From Alphaproteobacteria bacterium (lineage in GTDB: Bacteria; Pseudomonadota; Alphaproteobacteria; Sphingomonadales; Sphingomonadaceae), in NCBI GenBank assembly GCA_030424845.1, contig JAUHWC010000004.1:124001-188000 (forward strand): a stretch of DNA of 64,000 nucleotides, given 5' to 3'. The notes under the pieces are model-generated. The model searched no databases, was not told the origin of the DNA, and saw nothing but the letters and a program-made list of their open reading frames with translations. This document shows, in pieces, positions 52,711-61,096 of this stretch (its first letter is position 1; every line of letters begins with the position of its first letter). A program made the translations under genes and the position numbers.

Positions 52711-53687
52711 CATTCGCCTCCCGGCAAGGCCACGTTGAACACGCGGAATTCACCCGGGTCCTGCATCTGCTTGTTGGGATCGAACATGTAGGACAGCTTG
52801 CCTTCGGGATAGAACACGCGGCCATCGAGCGGAGTCACCGAACTGGCATAGTCCACGCCGCTCGCCAGCACTTCGATCTGCGCATTGTCCCCTTCGATGG
52901 TGACCAGCGTGATCAGGCCGGAATTGCCTTCGCTCTGCACGAAGGTGTTGCCGGAGACGAGGCGCAGCCCGTCAGGCCCGGCCATCTCCTGCGACGGGGT
53001 GAGAACAGTGACGCCGGCAAAGGCGCTGTCTGCATCCACGTCCACCCGCAGCAGGTTGTTGCGCTGGATGGCGTTGGCATAGAGCGTGCCGTCCTCTGCC
53101 AATGCGATGCCGTCGATCGTCGCGAATTTCTCATCCACGGCGAAGACTTCCCACTCGCTGGCACCATTGGCCAGTTTCAGGATTCGTCCGCCCAGCATCT
53201 CGCTGGCATAGACATCGCCATTGGCGGCAACCGTCATGTCGTTGCACATCGAAGGGCCATCGTCCGGGAAGGGATAGCGAGCCTGCAGGGAGCCATCCTC
53301 GAGGCTGAAGGTCACGATCATGGGAGAGCCCTCGCCGCCCATCTGCGGGTTGGAACACACCCACAAGAGCCCGCGACCATCGTCCGCCAGCACGCCGAAG
53401 ACGTTCTGCAGGCCGTTCTCCTCGTTCGGCTCGATCCAGACAGGCGCGCTCTCGCTCCCGGCGGAGGTGCGGAAGATCAGCCCGGGATTGCTGCCGACAT
53501 AGATATTGCCTGCCGCATCGGAGGTTATGCTCTCCGGGAACAGCCGTTCCCCCTCCAGCACGATGACCGGCGGCGCGGGATCGGCGTTGGCAGGCTCCTG
53601 TCCATCCGAACAAGCCGAAAGTCCAAGCGCCGCAATGCCCAGCGCGGCGAGACCCAAGCGGCCCTGGGGCAGCAATAGCTTGTCCAT
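52710..53687 (-). CDS. SMP-30/gluconolactonase-like lipoprotein
   Basis: 325 residues from ATG 53687, which has GGGAGGGG 6 bases upstream. A lipobox (ALGLSAC) gives a lipid-anchored protein. The rest is a six-bladed SMP-30/NHL-like propeller with FPESITSDAAGNIYVGSN, GVLADDGRGLLWVCSN, DMTVAANGDVYASEMLGGRIL, IDGIALAEDGTLYANAI and PDGLRLVSGNTF strands, where metal-binding Asn/Glu/Asp would sit. It may be a lactonase acting on the product of the PQQ dehydrogenase encoded in the same operon. First gene of the five-gene operon; promoter expected between 53688 and 53816. Confidence 0.82.
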   Translation of the reverse strand: MDKLLLPQGRLGLAALGIAALGLSACSDGQEPANADPAPPVIVLEGERLFPESITSDAAGNIYVGSNPGLIFRTSAGSESAPVWIEPNEENGLQNVFGVLADDGRGLLWVCSNPQMGGEGSPMIVTFSLEDGSLQARYPFPDDGPSMCNDMTVAANGDVYASEMLGGRILKLANGASEWEVFAVDEKFATIDGIALAEDGTLYANAIQRNNLLRVDVDADSAFAGVTVLTPSQEMAGPDGLRLVSGNTFVQSEGNSGLITLVTIEGDNAQIEVLASGVDYASSVTPLDGRVFYPEGKLSYMFDPNKQMQDPGEFRVFNVALPGGE

Positions 53688-53816
53688 AAGTTCCCCTCCC
53701 TGCGCCGTTGCGGTCGCCGGGCAGGCATCATAAGGACGTGACACGCGGAGAAAAGCCCTCAACGCAACGGCTTGAAGGTTTTTTGAGATCACCGGCCATG
53801 TCGGAAAGCTATGAAA

Positions 53817-53903
53817 TGGTGCCCAGAAGAGGACTCGAACCTCCACGCCCTTGCGAGCGCCGCCACCTGAAGACGGTGCGTCTACCAATTCCGCCATCTG
53901 GGC
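53817..53903 (-). tRNA. tRNA-Leu (CAG anticodon)
   Basis: The 87-base minus-strand sequence folds as a type II tRNA. The acceptor stem is GCCCAGA/TCTGGGC, with discriminator A and encoded CCA at 53819-53817. The anticodon stem CCGTC/GGCGG encloses loop TTCAGGT, giving CAG at positions 34-36, which reads CUG/CUA leucine codons. The long variable arm and GGTTCGAGTCC T-arm are present. Confidence 0.95.
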
Positions 53904-54115
53904 ACACAGTGCTGCGCGGTCATCCGAGTCCGTGCAGCGGTTAGGGGCGCGCCACTAGCGGTTGAGGCTTGGCCTTGTCAACGCGTTAAATACTCGCCTT
54001 GCAATAAATCTGGCCTGCCCGAAGCAGCCCTTTCCGCATTGGCCATTGCCCGCCGCGGCAGCGATGTGCATAGGGCGGGCAATCGCTTTTCATTCCATCT
54101 GACGGATACAGGACA

Positions 54116-55057
54116 ATGGCAAAGAGCAACGCGCTGGAAAACAAGCTGGTCGTGCTGGTCGGTGGCAGCGGCTTCGTGGGCAGCCAGGTCGCGCAGGAAC
54201 TTCTCGAGCGCGGCGCACGCCTGCGGATCGCCTCGCGCAACCCCGAAGCTGCGCGCAAGCTCAAGCCGCTTGCCAACCTTGGCCAGTTGCAGCTGGTGCG
54301 CTGCGACGTGAAGAAGCCGGAGAGCCTGCGCGCCTGCCTGCAGGGTGCGGACGGCGTTGTCTACATGGTCGGCACCTTCGGGGCCGATGCGAAGGACCTG
54401 CATGCAGAGGGCGCCCGTATCGCCGCGCAAGAGGCTGCAAGCCAGGGCGCAACCGGTTTCGTCTATCTGTCGAGCATGGCTGCGGACGCCGAAAGCGAAG
54501 GCCGTTATGCCAGCACCAAGGCGCTGGGTGAAAGCCAGGTGCTCGAAGCCTTCCCCAAGGCCACCATCCTGCGCCCTTCCGTGATCTTCGGCGAGGATGA
54601 CCAGTTCATCAACATGTTCGCCGGGCTGGTGTCGATCATGCCCGTCCTGCCCGTGTTCGGTCCGCAGGCACGGCTGCAGCCCGTATGGGTGAACGACGTG
54701 GCAGAGGCTGCCGTGGCCGCGCTGGCAGATCCTGCTGGCCATGGCGGCAAGACCTATGAGCTGGCCGGGCCTGACACCGTGACCATGATGGAGCTGCACG
54801 AGGCGATTGCCGAGGCACAGGGCCGTTCGCGCGGGTTCATCCCCGTGCCCGACACGCTGAGCGGCCTCTTCGCCGCCTTGCCGGGCACGCCCATGTCCAC
54901 TGACCAGTGGAACATGCTGAAGGCCGGCAGCGTGGCACAAGGCAAGCTGCCGGGCATCGACAAGCTGGGCATCACGCCGCGGCCGCTTTCGCTGTTCCTC
55001 GACAAGTGGATGACGCGCTACCGCAAACACGGTCGCTTTACGGTCGAAAAGGCCTGA
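54116..55057 (+). CDS. Complex I NDUFA9-like NAD(P)-binding protein
   Basis: 313 residues. It has the extended-SDR (a11-type) Rossmann start LVVLVGGSGFVGSQVAQEL, followed by RCDVKKPESLRACLQGADGVVYMVG, VYLSSMAAD and YASTKALGE (a YxxxK-like block), then ILRPSVIFGEDDQFINMF. The long C-terminal domain with LPVFGPQARLQPVWVNDVAEA is characteristic of the NDUFA9 group, present in alphaproteobacteria and mitochondria. It binds NADPH and may assist respiratory complex I or quinone-related metabolism. It sits beside a tRNA gene with no other complex I genes. Confidence 0.9.
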   Translation: MAKSNALENKLVVLVGGSGFVGSQVAQELLERGARLRIASRNPEAARKLKPLANLGQLQLVRCDVKKPESLRACLQGADGVVYMVGTFGADAKDLHAEGARIAAQEAASQGATGFVYLSSMAADAESEGRYASTKALGESQVLEAFPKATILRPSVIFGEDDQFINMFAGLVSIMPVLPVFGPQARLQPVWVNDVAEAAVAALADPAGHGGKTYELAGPDTVTMMELHEAIAEAQGRSRGFIPVPDTLSGLFAALPGTPMSTDQWNMLKAGSVAQGKLPGIDKLGITPRPLSLFLDKWMTRYRKHGRFTVEKA

Positions 55058-55069
55058 TCGGCCCGCGCC

Positions 55070-56017
55070 CTACTCCGCGGTTTCGCCCGTTTCGGCTTCG
55101 TCCCTCGCATCCTCGATATAGCGCAGTTCGGTCGCCACGCGGCCGATCTTGCGGAAGGCGGGGAGGTTGGGGATCGAGTCATAGACTGCCGTCAGATAGG
55201 CACGGTCGAAATCGGTCAGTTCCTCGGGCCAGGGTCCGTTCCGGTTGAACAGGCCGAGGATGCTGGAAATCCGCATGTCCTCTTCCGGCTCGGTCCGCAC
55301 CAGGCCGCGCATGGTGGCATAATCGGCCAGCTGCTGCAGGCTCATGCCGCGCGCCGCCTCGCGATCGATGATCACCCACACCATCACGATGTCATTGCGA
55401 ATGGTGGTGTAGATCTTGGAATGCGCCATTTCCGCCCGCATGTTGGGCGGATTGACGAGGTTGCGGCCACGCCCGATGCGCATGCCGTCACGGCTGGTGG
55501 GCTGGACGTCGGTCCACACCCGGACCGGTCCCGGCTCCAGCATTTCGCGCTTTTCGACCGAGGTGAGATACTGGAAGCGGGCCGGGCTATCATCCATCAT
55601 GCGCCGGAGCATGGCCTGCCCGTCATCGACGAAGGCGACCACGAAGTTGGCCTCGCAATCATCATCCTGCACGCGCATGTCGACGAAACGCGCATTGGCG
55701 CGGATGCGTTCGATCATGATGCCTGCACTTTCCGCCGTCAGGCCGGCGATGCCGGGGCACAGCGGATCCTCGAACCGGGCGAGCGGGACGTCATAGACAT
55801 TGCCGGACACCGCGATGTCGCGCGCCTGCCGGTGGATTTCCGCCGCGCTGGCATCCTGCGCCCGCCCGGTGACGATGATCTGGTCATCCTCGGCACGCTG
55901 CTGGCGCTCCTCGCGCAGCTGTTCGCCGGCTTCGTTGGCATAGTCCTGGGCTGCTGCCGGCAAGGCGTAAAGACCCGCGACAAGCAGGGTGGCGGCAATG
56001 CTCGCGGGGATCCTCAT
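55070..56017 (-). CDS. Unknown secreted protein (tandem paralog A)
   Basis: 315 residues from ATG 56017 (MRIPASIAATLLVAG), an upstream in-frame ATG at 56056 being less likely. A signal peptide ends near PAAAQDY. Conserved with the next gene: PLARFEDPLCPGIAGL, DDDCEANFVVAFVDDGQAML, GRGRNLVNPP, MAHSKIYTTIRNDIVMVWVIIDREA, LADYATMRGL. Three cysteines, at least two in the shared segment, could form a disulfide. It has no recognised catalytic site. Similar proteins seem common in sphingomonads. Function unknown. Confidence 0.7.
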   Translation of the reverse strand: MRIPASIAATLLVAGLYALPAAAQDYANEAGEQLREERQQRAEDDQIIVTGRAQDASAAEIHRQARDIAVSGNVYDVPLARFEDPLCPGIAGLTAESAGIMIERIRANARFVDMRVQDDDCEANFVVAFVDDGQAMLRRMMDDSPARFQYLTSVEKREMLEPGPVRVWTDVQPTSRDGMRIGRGRNLVNPPNMRAEMAHSKIYTTIRNDIVMVWVIIDREAARGMSLQQLADYATMRGLVRTEPEEDMRISSILGLFNRNGPWPEELTDFDRAYLTAVYDSIPNLPAFRKIGRVATELRYIEDARDEAETGETAE

Positions 56018-56135
56018 CGCACAGCTCCGGATTTCATGACCAAGGCATTGGCGCAATAGAGCTTTTCACCGGGCACAGCAGCCGGGACAATGTATCAGTT
56101 TGTCGCGATGTCAGCCGGTGGCGTGCCGGGCGCGA

Positions 56136-56912
56136 TCAATTGCGCCCGACCGCATCTTCAAGCCCGTCCAGCATGGTATAGGCCGGCATGTTGGGCATGG
56201 CCGAATAAAGCCCTTCCAGATAGGCCATGTCGAATTCGGTCAGGCTTTCTGGGGCACTCTCGCCCGCATCGAACAGGCGCTGCATCGATGCCACGCCGTC
56301 ACGCGTCTGCGGGACAACCTCTGCAAGGCCGCGCAAGGTGGCATAATCCGCCAACTGCACCAGCGAACGATCGGCGATCGCGTCCCGGTCGATCAACACC
56401 ATCGAGGCGGTGATATCGACGCGGGTGGGCACGTAGATCTTGGAATGGGCGGACCACATCATTGCCTGCGGCAGGTCCATCAGGTTCTCGCGCCGCCCGA
56501 TTCGCAGGCCGTCCCGCGTGCGGGTTTCGGTGGTGACCCAGGCGCGAGTCGGCCCGGTGGTCGAGAGCAGGCGGCGCTTCTCCGTCTCGTCCATCGATTC
56601 GAACATCCAGCCACGCGAGCGGTTGAGGCGCTGGAGATAGTCCTGCCCGTCATGCAGGAAGGCCACGATCATGTTGGGCTGGCACGCTTCTTCCGGTGCG
56701 GTTTCCAGCCCCAGACGCTGCGCGTTTTCGCGGATTCTGGCCACCATGGCAGCGGCAAAGTCAGCCTGCATGCCGATAATGCCGGGGCACAGCGGTTCCT
56801 GGAAACGGGCCAGCGGTTCATCATTGATGCCGTCGGCCGCGGCAGGCGTTGCAGTAAAGGCGATGGCAGCGGCGGCAAGGCCGGCCAGGCTGCGGCGGAT
56901 AAAGGCTTTCAT
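56136..56912 (-). CDS. Unknown secreted protein (tandem paralog B)
   Basis: 258 residues from ATG 56912, after GGAAGAGAG. Signal peptide to about PAAADGIND. It shares PLARFQEPLCPGIIGM, EEACQPNMIVAFLHDGQDYL, GRRENLMDLP, SAHSKIYVPTRVDITASMVLIDRDA and LADYATLRGL with the downstream paralog. It lacks the N-terminal REERQQRAEDDQIIVTG stretch seen there. Both genes point left, separated by 118 bases. Their shared core suggests one ancestral duplication; role unknown. Confidence 0.7.
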   Translation of the reverse strand: MKAFIRRSLAGLAAAAIAFTATPAAADGINDEPLARFQEPLCPGIIGMQADFAAAMVARIRENAQRLGLETAPEEACQPNMIVAFLHDGQDYLQRLNRSRGWMFESMDETEKRRLLSTTGPTRAWVTTETRTRDGLRIGRRENLMDLPQAMMWSAHSKIYVPTRVDITASMVLIDRDAIADRSLVQLADYATLRGLAEVVPQTRDGVASMQRLFDAGESAPESLTEFDMAYLEGLYSAMPNMPAYTMLDGLEDAVGRN

Positions 56913-57120
56913 CTCTCTTCCAAGCTCCATTGTCTGCCCCACGAAGCCCCTTCGCATTCCATCATAGCACAAGTCGGGGGGTATTGTGCAATCACGGTCG
57001 AAAGCAGGCCTTTCACAGGCGAAAGGACGCACGGGGTTAAACCCGCCGCACAATTGCGTTAGAGGGGCCGCGAGTGTGAAGTCAGGCGCGATTCTAGCCA
57101 GCGCCCCGCAGGAGTAGCCC

Positions 57121-58320
57121 ATGTCCAAGAATGTCCTCGAAAAGCTCGCCGAAACCAATCCGGAATGCGAAATCTGGTGGGACAGCTCGCCGCTAATCTA
57201 CCCCAGCTGGAAGGAAGAGGTGCTGGCATCGGCTCCGGCTGACAAGAAGGACAGCTGGCAGGGCCAGCTGGACCGGCTGTTCGACCAGGACACCCTGAAT
57301 GCCACCGGAGAAATGGGTTTCCGGGGCGTTACCACCAATCCGCCGCTGTCGTTGCAGGCGATCCAGCTCGATCCCGCAGGCTGGACCAAGATCATCAAGG
57401 ACATCGCCGCTGCCAACCCCGGCCTCGACGTGGAAGGCGTTTACTGGAAGACCTATCTGCACCTGGTGAAGCTGGGTGCCGATGCCATCAAGCCGGCGTT
57501 CGACAAGTCCGGCGGCAAGTACGGCATGCTGTCCGGCCAGGTCGATCCGCGCTTCGTCACCGATTTCGATGCCATGCTGAAGCAGGGCCTGTCGATCGCC
57601 GCCATGGGCGAGAACGTGATGGTCAAGATCCCCGGCTCCAAGGAAGGCTACGAGGTGATCGAGGAACTGACCGCGCGCGGCATTTCCACCAATAACACCA
57701 CCAGCTTCACCGTCAGCCAGTACATGCGCTGCATGGCTGCCGTCACCGCCGGCCTCCAGCGCGCCCGCGCCGCCGGTGTTGACCTGTCCAAGTGGCGCAG
57801 CGTCATCACCCACATGTCCAGCCGCCTGGGCGAGAAGGGCGACTGGGCGAAGGAAGCCGCCGTTCGCGGCATCGACCTATCGCTGGATGAAATCCGCGAT
57901 GGCGAGGAAGCCGTGCTCAAGCGCGCCTATCACTGGGGCAAGGACAACAACCACCCGTCCAAGATGCTGCAGTGTTCTATGCGCGTGGAGAAGGATGGCA
58001 ACGGCAAGACCGTGTCGCGCCACATCGAAGACTTTGCCGGTGGCGACTTCGTCTATACCTGCCCGCCCAGCTACATCCACGGCCTGATGAAGGTCGAGGA
58101 CGAGCTGGCCGATTTCGATCCCAACGCCATCAACCGCGAACCGAACCCCGCCAGCATCGAAAAGCTGATGAAGCTGCCCAGCTTCCGCCAGGCCTACGAG
58201 TTCGAAGGCCAGCAGGTCACCGAATTCAGCAAGTACGGCAGCTTCCAGGCAACCGCGACCGAGTTTGCCGCCGCCACCCGCCAGACGGTCGATTTCGTCC
58301 GCATGGTGGTCGAAGGCTGA
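57121..58320 (+). CDS. Transaldolase family protein
   Basis: 399 residues; GGAG 7 bases upstream. The barrel has IWWDSSPLIYPSW, FRGVTTNPP at an early strand, MVKIPGSKEG with the Schiff-base Lys, and ISTNNTTSFTVSQYM. This longer form (about 400 rather than 320 residues) is found in several alphaproteobacteria. It exchanges a three-carbon unit between sugar phosphates in the pentose phosphate pathway. Divergent from paralog B with 208 bases between; a terminator follows. Confidence 0.85.
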   Translation: MSKNVLEKLAETNPECEIWWDSSPLIYPSWKEEVLASAPADKKDSWQGQLDRLFDQDTLNATGEMGFRGVTTNPPLSLQAIQLDPAGWTKIIKDIAAANPGLDVEGVYWKTYLHLVKLGADAIKPAFDKSGGKYGMLSGQVDPRFVTDFDAMLKQGLSIAAMGENVMVKIPGSKEGYEVIEELTARGISTNNTTSFTVSQYMRCMAAVTAGLQRARAAGVDLSKWRSVITHMSSRLGEKGDWAKEAAVRGIDLSLDEIRDGEEAVLKRAYHWGKDNNHPSKMLQCSMRVEKDGNGKTVSRHIEDFAGGDFVYTCPPSYIHGLMKVEDELADFDPNAINREPNPASIEKLMKLPSFRQAYEFEGQQVTEFSKYGSFQATATEFAAATRQTVDFVRMVVEG

Positions 58321-58341
58321 GCCTTCCGGCAATCCAACACT

Positions 58342-58374
58342 CAAAGGGGCCGACCGCTGCGCCGGCCCTTTTTC
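58342..58374 (+). terminator. Terminator after the transaldolase gene
   Basis: AAGGGGCCG and CGGCCCTT flank an ACCGCTGCGC loop and are followed by TTTTTC, 20 bases after the stop. A single extra G makes the stem imperfect. Confidence 0.75.
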
Positions 58375-58436
58375 GTTCGGGGCCAATTCGGAACCACGCC
58401 GTGCCGATACCCGTTGGCAAGGCAAAGGAGGCTCCC

Positions 58437-59045
58437 GTGCTTGAACACCCGGACGACCGCAGCGAAAAGCAGACAGACCAGACCGGCCACGGCAGATGGA
58501 CCACCTTCTTCGCCATGATCGCAACCTCGATCGTGACGATGTTCGTGCTCAAGTATTCCAACGTCTGGCAGGCCTCGGATGCCTTCTTCAGCCAGACCCG
58601 CATGTGGATGGCACTGATGATGGGCATGGCGATGATCATCATCATGCTCGGCTTCATGTGGGGCATGTACGCCTCGCTCAAGACAAAGCTGGGCGTGATG
58701 GTTGCCGCGCTCCTCGGCTTCGGCCTGTTCATGTTCCTCGCCCGCAGCCAGAGCACGGTGGAGGACGAGGCGTGGATGAGCGCCATGATCCCGCATCATT
58801 CGATTGCAGTCCTGACCAGTGCCAGGGCCGAAATCAGCGATCCTCGCGTCCGCAGCCTGGCTGACGACATCATCGAGGCGCAGGTGAAGGAAATCGCGAC
58901 GATGGAGATGCTGCTGGCAGACATCGAGGAAAACGGTGAACTCGGCGATGGCACACCGATACCCGCCAGAACCACCAAGCTGACACCGCAACTGCGCGCG
59001 CAGGCCCGGGCCATGGCAGACCGCGCCATGGCACTGCCCGATTAG
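58437..59045 (+). CDS. Membrane-anchored DUF305 protein
   Basis: 202 residues from GTG 58437, with AAGGAGG 6 bases upstream. Three membrane helices (about 21-40, 56-78, 85-103), Met-rich, precede a C-terminal DUF305 four-helix region: MSAMIPHHSIAVLTSARAEISDPRVRSLADDIIEAQVKEIATME, where the MxPHH and spaced His/Met may bind metal. DUF305 genes often accompany copper and other metal resistance genes, and here the next gene is a convergent CsoR followed by copAB. Confidence 0.85.
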   Translation: MLEHPDDRSEKQTDQTGHGRWTTFFAMIATSIVTMFVLKYSNVWQASDAFFSQTRMWMALMMGMAMIIIMLGFMWGMYASLKTKLGVMVAALLGFGLFMFLARSQSTVEDEAWMSAMIPHHSIAVLTSARAEISDPRVRSLADDIIEAQVKEIATMEMLLADIEENGELGDGTPIPARTTKLTPQLRAQARAMADRAMALPD

Positions 59046-59063
59046 GCCGGGATGCAGCGCCGC

Positions 59064-59336
59064 CTAACGGCGAGCGCGCTCGAACAGGTCTACAAGTTCG
59101 TTGAACTTGGTCCGCTGTTCGGCTTCGTCTCCACTGGCAATGGCTTCGGCCACACAGCAGGCGGCATGCTGCTTCAGGACTTCGCTTTCCGCTTTCGCCA
59201 AGGCCGACTTCACGGCCTGGATCTGGGTGAGGATATCGATGCAGTAGCGATCATCCTCCACCATCTGCGCGATTCCGCGAACCTGCCCTTCGATCCGGCG
59301 AAGGCGATTGCGAATGGCCGAACTCTGTTTTCCCAT
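59064..59336 (-). CDS. csoR: CsoR-type copper-sensing repressor
   Basis: 90 residues from ATG 59336. It has the all-helical CsoR/RcnR fold: IRNRLRRIEGQVRGIAQMVEDDRYCIDILTQIQAVKSAL. The Cu(I) ligands fit C32, H57 and C61 with the same spacing as Mycobacterium CsoR (C-x24-H-x3-C), although C60 is adjacent. As a tetramer it represses until Cu(I) is bound. It is divergent from the multicopper oxidase gene, with a matching palindrome between them. Confidence 0.88.
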   Translation of the reverse strand: MGKQSSAIRNRLRRIEGQVRGIAQMVEDDRYCIDILTQIQAVKSALAKAESEVLKQHAACCVAEAIASGDEAEQRTKFNELVDLFERARR

Positions 59337-59359
59337 CGTCCCCTGACATTCCCCTTGAA

Positions 59360-59376
59360 ATACCCCTACCGGGTAT
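59360..59376. promoter_or_regulatory. Probable CsoR operator
   Basis: Inverted repeat ATACCC-N5-GGGTAT at 59360-59376, matching the TACCC/GGGTA half-sites of CsoR binding sites, between divergent csoR and copA. A TATACT hexamer overlaps its right end and could be part of the copA promoter. Confidence 0.7.
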
Positions 59377-59419
59377 ACTAGTTGCAAAGGAAAACGAGCA
59401 CAAGAAGCCGTTGGAGCAC

Positions 59420-61096
59420 ATGCTTTCACGCAGATACCTCATCCGTTCGGGCGCCGGCATTGCCGCGCTCTCGGCCCTGCCCGTGCCCGCCTGGGCCACT
59501 GGCACCCCGCATGCGCGCAAGGGGCATGACGAGCTTTCGGGCGAGGACATTCACCTCACCATCGACCGCACGCATTTCGAAACCGGTGGCCGCTCCGGCC
59601 ATGCCGTCACCGTCAACGGCACCGTTCCCGGCCCGCTGATCCGGTTGCGCGAAGGCCAGGACGTGCGGCTGCATGTCACCAACAACCTCGACGAGGACAG
59701 CTCGATCCACTGGCACGGGCTGCTGTTGCCATTCCAGTATGACGGGGTGCCCGGCGTCAGCTTTCCCGGCATCAGGCCGGGAGAGACCTTCACTTACGAA
59801 TTCCCGATCAGGCAAGCCGGCACATACTGGTGGCATTCGCATTCCGGCCTGCAGGAACAGATGGGCCATTACGGCCCGATCATCATCGAACCGGCGATGG
59901 ACCATGACGCGCATCGCGGCGCGGCGTGGGACCGCGACCATGTGGTGCTCTTGAGCGAATTCACGCCGATGCATCCGCACGAGGTGATGCACAAGCTGAA
60001 GGTGGGCGAGCACTATTTCAACCGCCAGATGATGACCGCCACCGATGGCGACATGTCCCTTGCCGACCGGCTGATGTGGGGCCGGATGCGGATGAACCCG
60101 CGTGACATCTCCGATGTGACGGGCGCGGAATACACCTATCTCGTCAACGGTCACGGCCCTGCGGACGACTTGAGGCTGATGTTCAATCCCGGGGAGCGCG
60201 TGCGCCTGCGCGTGATCAACGGCAGCGCGATGACCTTCTTCAATTTCCGTATTCCCGGCACCGAAATGCTGGTGGTGCAGGCAGACGGGCAGGATGTCGA
60301 TCCGGTGCCGGTGGAGGAGTTCCAGATCGGTGTTGCCGAAACCTATGACGTGATCGTGCAGCCGGCAGACGGCGCGCATTGCATTGTCGCCGAAGCGATG
60401 GACCGTTCCGGCATGGGCGTGGCCACGCTGACCAGCCAGCCTTCTGCGCGGGCCGAAGCCCCGCCGCTGCGCGAGCCCGTCACCCTCACCATGACGGACA
60501 TGGGAATGGGCGGGATGGACCATGGCGATGGCCACGCGATGGACCATTCGATGCGCGACACCAGCCTGCTGCCCGCCCATGTCGCCACCGGCCCCGGGGT
60601 GGACATGGTCTCCGCCATGCCGGTGGACCGGATGGATTATCCCGGCCTCGGCCTCGACAATGTCGGCCACCGCGTGCTGCGCTATACCGATCTCAAGGCC
60701 GCCAATGCCAATCCGCGGCGCGCACCGGAGCGCGAGCTGCAGATCCACCTCACCGGCAACATGGAACGCTACATGTGGTCCTTCGACGGGCGCAAGTTCA
60801 GCGCCGTCACCGACAACCCGATTCGCTTCGGCTTTGACGAGCGGGTGCGCGTGACGCTGGTGAACGACACGATGATGGCGCACCCGATCCACCTGCACGG
60901 TCACTTCTTCGAACTGGTGAACGGCGCGGACGATCGCCACCAGCCGTTGAAGCATACGGTGATCGTGCAGCCGGGAAGCAAGGCCGCCTTCGATCTCACT
61001 GCCAACGAACCGGGTGACTGGGCCTTCCACTGCCACCTGCTCTATCACATGCACGCCGGCATGATGCAGGTGGTGACGGTGAGGCCGCTGGCATGA
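59420..61096 (+). CDS. copA: Copper-resistance multicopper oxidase CopA
   Basis: 558 residues from ATG 59420; a TTG at 59411 is possible. The N-terminus SRRYLIRSGAGIAALSALPVPAWA looks like a Tat signal. Three cupredoxin blocks carry the copper ligands: IHWHGLLLPF, YWWHSHSGLQEQ, HPIHLHGHFFEL and HCHLLYHMHAGMM. A Met/His/Asp-rich stretch (GMGGMDHGDGHAMDHSM) near residue 370 fits a copper-binding loop. It oxidises Cu(I) or phenols in the periplasm. Its stop overlaps the copB start as ATGA, so they are coupled. Confidence 0.93.
   Translation: MLSRRYLIRSGAGIAALSALPVPAWATGTPHARKGHDELSGEDIHLTIDRTHFETGGRSGHAVTVNGTVPGPLIRLREGQDVRLHVTNNLDEDSSIHWHGLLLPFQYDGVPGVSFPGIRPGETFTYEFPIRQAGTYWWHSHSGLQEQMGHYGPIIIEPAMDHDAHRGAAWDRDHVVLLSEFTPMHPHEVMHKLKVGEHYFNRQMMTATDGDMSLADRLMWGRMRMNPRDISDVTGAEYTYLVNGHGPADDLRLMFNPGERVRLRVINGSAMTFFNFRIPGTEMLVVQADGQDVDPVPVEEFQIGVAETYDVIVQPADGAHCIVAEAMDRSGMGVATLTSQPSARAEAPPLREPVTLTMTDMGMGGMDHGDGHAMDHSMRDTSLLPAHVATGPGVDMVSAMPVDRMDYPGLGLDNVGHRVLRYTDLKAANANPRRAPERELQIHLTGNMERYMWSFDGRKFSAVTDNPIRFGFDERVRVTLVNDTMMAHPIHLHGHFFELVNGADDRHQPLKHTVIVQPGSKAAFDLTANEPGDWAFHCHLLYHMHAGMMQVVTVRPLA

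Noticed and set aside
53688-53816. Terminator or small RNA between the SMP-30-like gene and tRNA-Leu
   Set aside because: No stable hairpin with T-run was found on either strand.
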